Below are positions 21,552-23,763 of a stretch of 23,763 nucleotides of DNA, piece by piece. The notes under the pieces are model-generated. The model was not told the DNA's origin. It worked only from the letters and a program-made list of their open reading frames with translations, and searched no databases. The position numbers and the translations under genes were made by a program. Origin of the DNA: Vulcanisaeta sp. UBA163 (GTDB lineage Archaea > Thermoproteota > Thermoprotei > Thermoproteales > Thermocladiaceae); NCBI GenBank assembly GCA_002496475.1, contig DAJV01000005.1, positions 1-23,763 of the forward strand, written 5' to 3'. Position 1 is the first letter of the stretch. Every line of letters starts with the position of its first letter.

Positions 21552-21953
21552 ATGAGTGAATCGAGGGGAGTTAGGGCATGGCACATACTCATGGGGATCA
21601 GCCTATTACTGTATTTAGCGAATGCTTCATTACTGATTTACCTGCAGTCCATGTTCTATGGAAATTCAAGCATTATAAATTCAATAGCGTCCATGTTTCC
21701 CTCAACCTATGTATCGCAGATCAATAGGTACCTCCAAGTGGGCTTTATGGGGATAATGGGCGTTATATCAATTATCCTAACCCTGGTAATGCTATACATT
21801 ATGATGAATACCCTTCAGAGCGGGAGCTCCGGCGTAGGTAGATCTATGAAGATTGTGTTCATTGTTTTGTTGATTATTCAATTTTTCATGGGCAACGTTG
21901 GTTTCATAATCGGCCTAATAATTGGTTTAATCGGTTCATTACTAATGAGGTGA
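21552..21953 (+). CDS. Small membrane protein
   Basis: 133-residue protein with about four transmembrane helices: near 10-35 (WHILMGISLLLYLANASLL), 60-85 (VGFMGIMGVISIILTLVMLY) and a C-terminal pair (MKIVFIVLLIIQFF / VGFIIGLIIGLIGSLL) rich in Gly and Ile. No family recognised; a DUF4064-like fold is possible. ATG 21552 is chosen, 20 nt after the preceding stop. An in-frame start at 21417 would overlap the previous gene by more than 100 bp and give a Trp/Cys/His-rich non-homologous head. Its stop codon overlaps the following gene's Shine-Dalgarno sequence. Confidence 0.7.
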   Translation: MSESRGVRAWHILMGISLLLYLANASLLIYLQSMFYGNSSIINSIASMFPSTYVSQINRYLQVGFMGIMGVISIILTLVMLYIMMNTLQSGSSGVGRSMKIVFIVLLIIQFFMGNVGFIIGLIIGLIGSLLMR

Positions 21954-21954
21954 T
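21947..21954 (+). promoter_or_regulatory. Shine-Dalgarno site of the epimerase gene
   Basis: GAGGTGAT, a near-complete match to the archaeal anti-SD complement, ends 4 nt before GTG 21959 and overlaps the stop of the preceding gene. It decides for GTG 21959 over the in-frame GTG 21950, which lies inside the SD. Confidence 0.65.
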
Positions 21955-21958
21955 TCAA

Positions 21959-22912
21959 GTGAGGGTCTTGATAACGGGTGGTGCAGGTTTCATCGGATCC
22001 TTCTTAACCGAGAAGTTAGTCTCATTGGGATACAGCGTGGTCGTAATTGATAACCTAAGTTCCGGCGACTTAAGTAGGCTTGGGCAGGTAATTGATAGAA
22101 TCACCTTTGTCAGGGATGACCTGAAGAACCCAAGGAATCCTGAGGTGTTCCAGGGTATTGATTCAATATTTCACCTGGCAGCCAATCCGGAGGTTAGGAT
22201 CTCAGTTACGGAACCAAGGATACACTTTGACGAAAACATCGCGGCCACATTCAATGTACTTGAGTTATCCCGTAAGTATGGTGTTAAAAACATAGTCTAT
22301 GCATCATCGAGCACGGTATATGGCGATGCTAAGGTACTACCAACACCAGAGGATTATCCAATACAACCAATCAGTGTATATGGGGCTGCCAAGGCAGCCG
22401 GCGAGATAATGTGTGGGACCTACGCCAGACTTTACGGAATTAACTGCGTGGCCCTTAGGTACGCGAATATTGTTGGGCCCAGGCTTAGGCACGGCATAAT
22501 CTACGATCTATTAATGAAGCTTAAGAGGGATCCAAGCGAGCTCGAGGTCCTCGGTGACGGCACACAGGAGAAGTCGTATCTATACATAACTGATACGATA
22601 AACGCCACATTAATGACCTGGGAGTACGCGGCGAGAAATGGCGGTGCTTACGCATATAATGTTGGGAATTGGGATACAGTAAATGTTAGGGAAATAGTAA
22701 ATATCATTGTCAAGGCATCGGGCTTTAACCCAAGGATCGCTTATAAACCGGCAACGCCAGATGGTAGAGGATGGCCTGGCGATGTTAAGCGAATGTTATT
22801 ATCCATTAGTAAAATAGTGAGGGAGATTGGTTGGAGACCGAGCATGGGCAGTAGGGATGCTATTGAACTTACGGCTAGGTCATTATCTCAGGAACTCGGT
22901 GTCGGTAAATGA
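21959..22912 (+). CDS. NAD-dependent nucleotide-sugar epimerase (GalE-like SDR)
   Basis: 317-residue extended short-chain dehydrogenase. The NAD motif GGAGFIG is at 7-13 and D31-N32 of the VIDNLSSG segment binds the adenosine ribose. FHLAANP and the catalytic S/Y-x3-K (YASSSTVYG; SVYGAAKAAGE with Tyr at about 141 and Lys at 145) follow, then the substrate region ALRYANIVGPRLRHGIIYDLL and the GDGTQEKSYLYITDT signature. Family members interconvert UDP-glucose/galactose or related UDP-sugars for surface glycans or glycolipids. Start GTG 21959 has a strong SD (GAGGTGAT). Its stop overlaps the hemD ATG (ATGA), so the two are translationally coupled. Confidence 0.92.
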   Translation: MRVLITGGAGFIGSFLTEKLVSLGYSVVVIDNLSSGDLSRLGQVIDRITFVRDDLKNPRNPEVFQGIDSIFHLAANPEVRISVTEPRIHFDENIAATFNVLELSRKYGVKNIVYASSSTVYGDAKVLPTPEDYPIQPISVYGAAKAAGEIMCGTYARLYGINCVALRYANIVGPRLRHGIIYDLLMKLKRDPSELEVLGDGTQEKSYLYITDTINATLMTWEYAARNGGAYAYNVGNWDTVNVREIVNIIVKASGFNPRIAYKPATPDGRGWPGDVKRMLLSISKIVREIGWRPSMGSRDAIELTARSLSQELGVGK

Positions 22913-23613
22913 CGAAAGTATTGATCCTCAGAGCCTCGGGGAAAATTAGGCCTATTCCAATAAGTGGTCTTGACTTAATCCAAATATCCATTGTTGATAT
23001 TACACCTAATGAGGAGGTGATTAATAAAGTATCACTTGAGAATGTTAATTATATAATTATAATGAGTACCACGGTAGTGAAATACCTTGGTGAGAAAATA
23101 AGGCAGTTAAACAGTAATGCGAGGGTTATTGGTGTTGGTCCACAAACGTGTAGTGAGGTAAAGAGGTTGGGCACTGCATGTGATATGCCCAGGGAGTTCT
23201 CGAGCCATGGCATTATTGAGATGATGCGTGAATTGCCTCGAGGAAGGATCGCAATATTAAGGTCATTAAAGGGTAATGATTATATGAGGAAGGAGCTCAG
23301 TAGGATTGGCTATGATGTGATTGAATATGGTATTTATGATGTAACGCCAAATTCAGTAAATGTTGATATCACGTGTAGGCTCATTAACTACGTTGATTAT
23401 GTAGCCTTCATGAGTCCCATGACTTACGAGGCAATAAGGGATTGTGCGAGGAAAGTGCTTGAGGGTAAGACTGTGATATCCATTGGTAGAGTTACGGCAA
23501 GCCGTATGAAGTATGACGGCTTAAACCCCCTAATGCCGAGTGAATACACACTAGACGGTGTTTTAAAGATATTGATGAATCATTTAATGACAAGTAATGA
23601 ATCACTTGGTTGA
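22909..23613 (+). CDS. hemD: Uroporphyrinogen-III synthase
   Basis: 234-residue HemD, which cyclises hydroxymethylbilane with inversion of ring D to give uroporphyrinogen III, the substrate of the SUMT at 816-1577. Sequence conservation in HemD is low; the identification rests on the overall pattern: N-terminal VLILRASGKIRP; IIMSTTVVKYLGEKI with ARVIGVGPQTCSEVKRLG; SSHGIIEMMRELPRGRIAILRSLKGNDYMRKELSRIGYDV; and YVAFMSPMTYEAI with KTVISIGRVTASRMK. This is the two-domain alpha/beta arrangement with the typical GxxT region. ATG 22909 overlaps the epimerase stop by 4 nt (ATGA). The last 34 bp overlap a convergent gene on the other strand. No other heme genes adjoin it. Confidence 0.85.
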   Translation: MTKVLILRASGKIRPIPISGLDLIQISIVDITPNEEVINKVSLENVNYIIIMSTTVVKYLGEKIRQLNSNARVIGVGPQTCSEVKRLGTACDMPREFSSHGIIEMMRELPRGRIAILRSLKGNDYMRKELSRIGYDVIEYGIYDVTPNSVNVDITCRLINYVDYVAFMSPMTYEAIRDCARKVLEGKTVISIGRVTASRMKYDGLNPLMPSEYTLDGVLKILMNHLMTSNESLG

Positions 23614-23763
23614 ATTATGAAGTCATTACCTGGATTAAGGATAACCTCACCATTCCTAATTACGCCAATGGCTAGGTAATTCAGTCTCGACTTAAGTAAT
23701 TGCACAACATCCATGAATTGCTTCCCGACATACTCATTAGCATTGATCAGTTCCAGGTTACCC
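23580..23763 (-). CDS. RCK/TrkA-C domain protein, C-terminal fragment (cut by window edge)
   Basis: The minus frame is open from the right edge of the window to TGA at 23580-23582, 60 codons. The translated end matches the TrkA-C (RCK C-terminal) pattern: ANEYVGKQFMDVVQLL, then NYLAIGVIRNGEVILNPG and NDFIIQPSDSLLVIK. That is the usual G-K-x-(helix)-I-x-R-x-G-x-I-x-x-P-x-x-D-x-x-x-x-x-D-x-L-x-V ending of ligand-gated K+ channel or transporter regulatory subunits. It is probably the tail of a K+ channel (MthK-like) or Trk/PhoU-TrkA protein. It overlaps the 3' end of hemD by 34 bp, tail to tail. The start is outside the window. Confidence 0.75.
   Translation of the reverse strand, partial: GNLELINANEYVGKQFMDVVQLLKSRLNYLAIGVIRNGEVILNPGNDFIIQPSDSLLVIK

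Overview
This window looks like a chromosomal segment of a hyperthermophilic crenarchaeon, most likely Thermoproteales (Vulcanisaeta/Caldivirga-like). The placement is inferred from the families present, the moderate GC content, frequent GTG starts, and the many genes whose start codon lies about 25-30 nt after an archaeal TATA box (BoxA), meaning leaderless transcripts. Two in-operon genes instead carry Shine-Dalgarno-like or overlapping starts. No tRNA, rRNA, CRISPR array or intact mobile element was found. Genes are short, tightly packed and switch strand often.

Layout. Positions 1-2050 hold archaemetzincin (-), uroporphyrinogen-III C-methyltransferase (-) and a divergent PTPS/QueD-like protein that lacks the usual catalytic cysteine. 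Positions 2050-2820 are decayed coding sequence. Positions 2820-6490 hold a VWA protein, a flavoprotein-like oxidoreductase and a divergent amidohydrolase. Positions 6600-9310 form a carbohydrate block: a GH57 glycoside hydrolase divergent from a small winged-helix protein plus an N-terminal-domain-only GT-B glycosyltransferase. Positions 9390-12410 hold a Sir2 deacetylase, a 23-bp perfect palindrome between convergent genes, an M16 peptidase, an EMAPII/MetRS-beta tRNA-binding domain and a PUA protein. Positions 12412-12875 hold a methyltransferase relic and a hairpin. Positions 12876-16224 hold a COG2112 kinase, a candidate C/D box sRNA, an unrecognised protein, an 8Fe ferredoxin and prolyl-tRNA synthetase. 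Positions 16262-17660 hold a membrane-anchored, sequon-rich protein, a T-rich terminator and a multiply frameshifted gene relic. Positions 17659-20694 hold DUF357-RibL FAD synthetase, an Lrp/AsnC regulator, and CbiB with a CbiX-like chelatase. Positions 20764-23613 are a likely operon: rhomboid-like membrane protein, small membrane protein, NAD-dependent sugar epimerase and uroporphyrinogen-III synthase. The right edge cuts a minus-strand RCK/TrkA-C gene whose 3' end overlaps hemD.

How the genes fit together. Four genes (SUMT, HemD, CbiX-like, CbiB) belong to siroheme/cobalamin synthesis but are scattered in three places. GH57 and the glycosyltransferase suggest alpha-glucan metabolism. ProRS, the tRNA-binding OB protein, the PUA protein and the candidate sRNA belong to RNA metabolism and translation. 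I see no convincing new multi-gene system. The most useful leads are the candidate C/D sRNA, the missing canonical start for ProRS, the catalytically altered PTPS homologue, the possible divergent rhomboid, and three unannotated gene relics.
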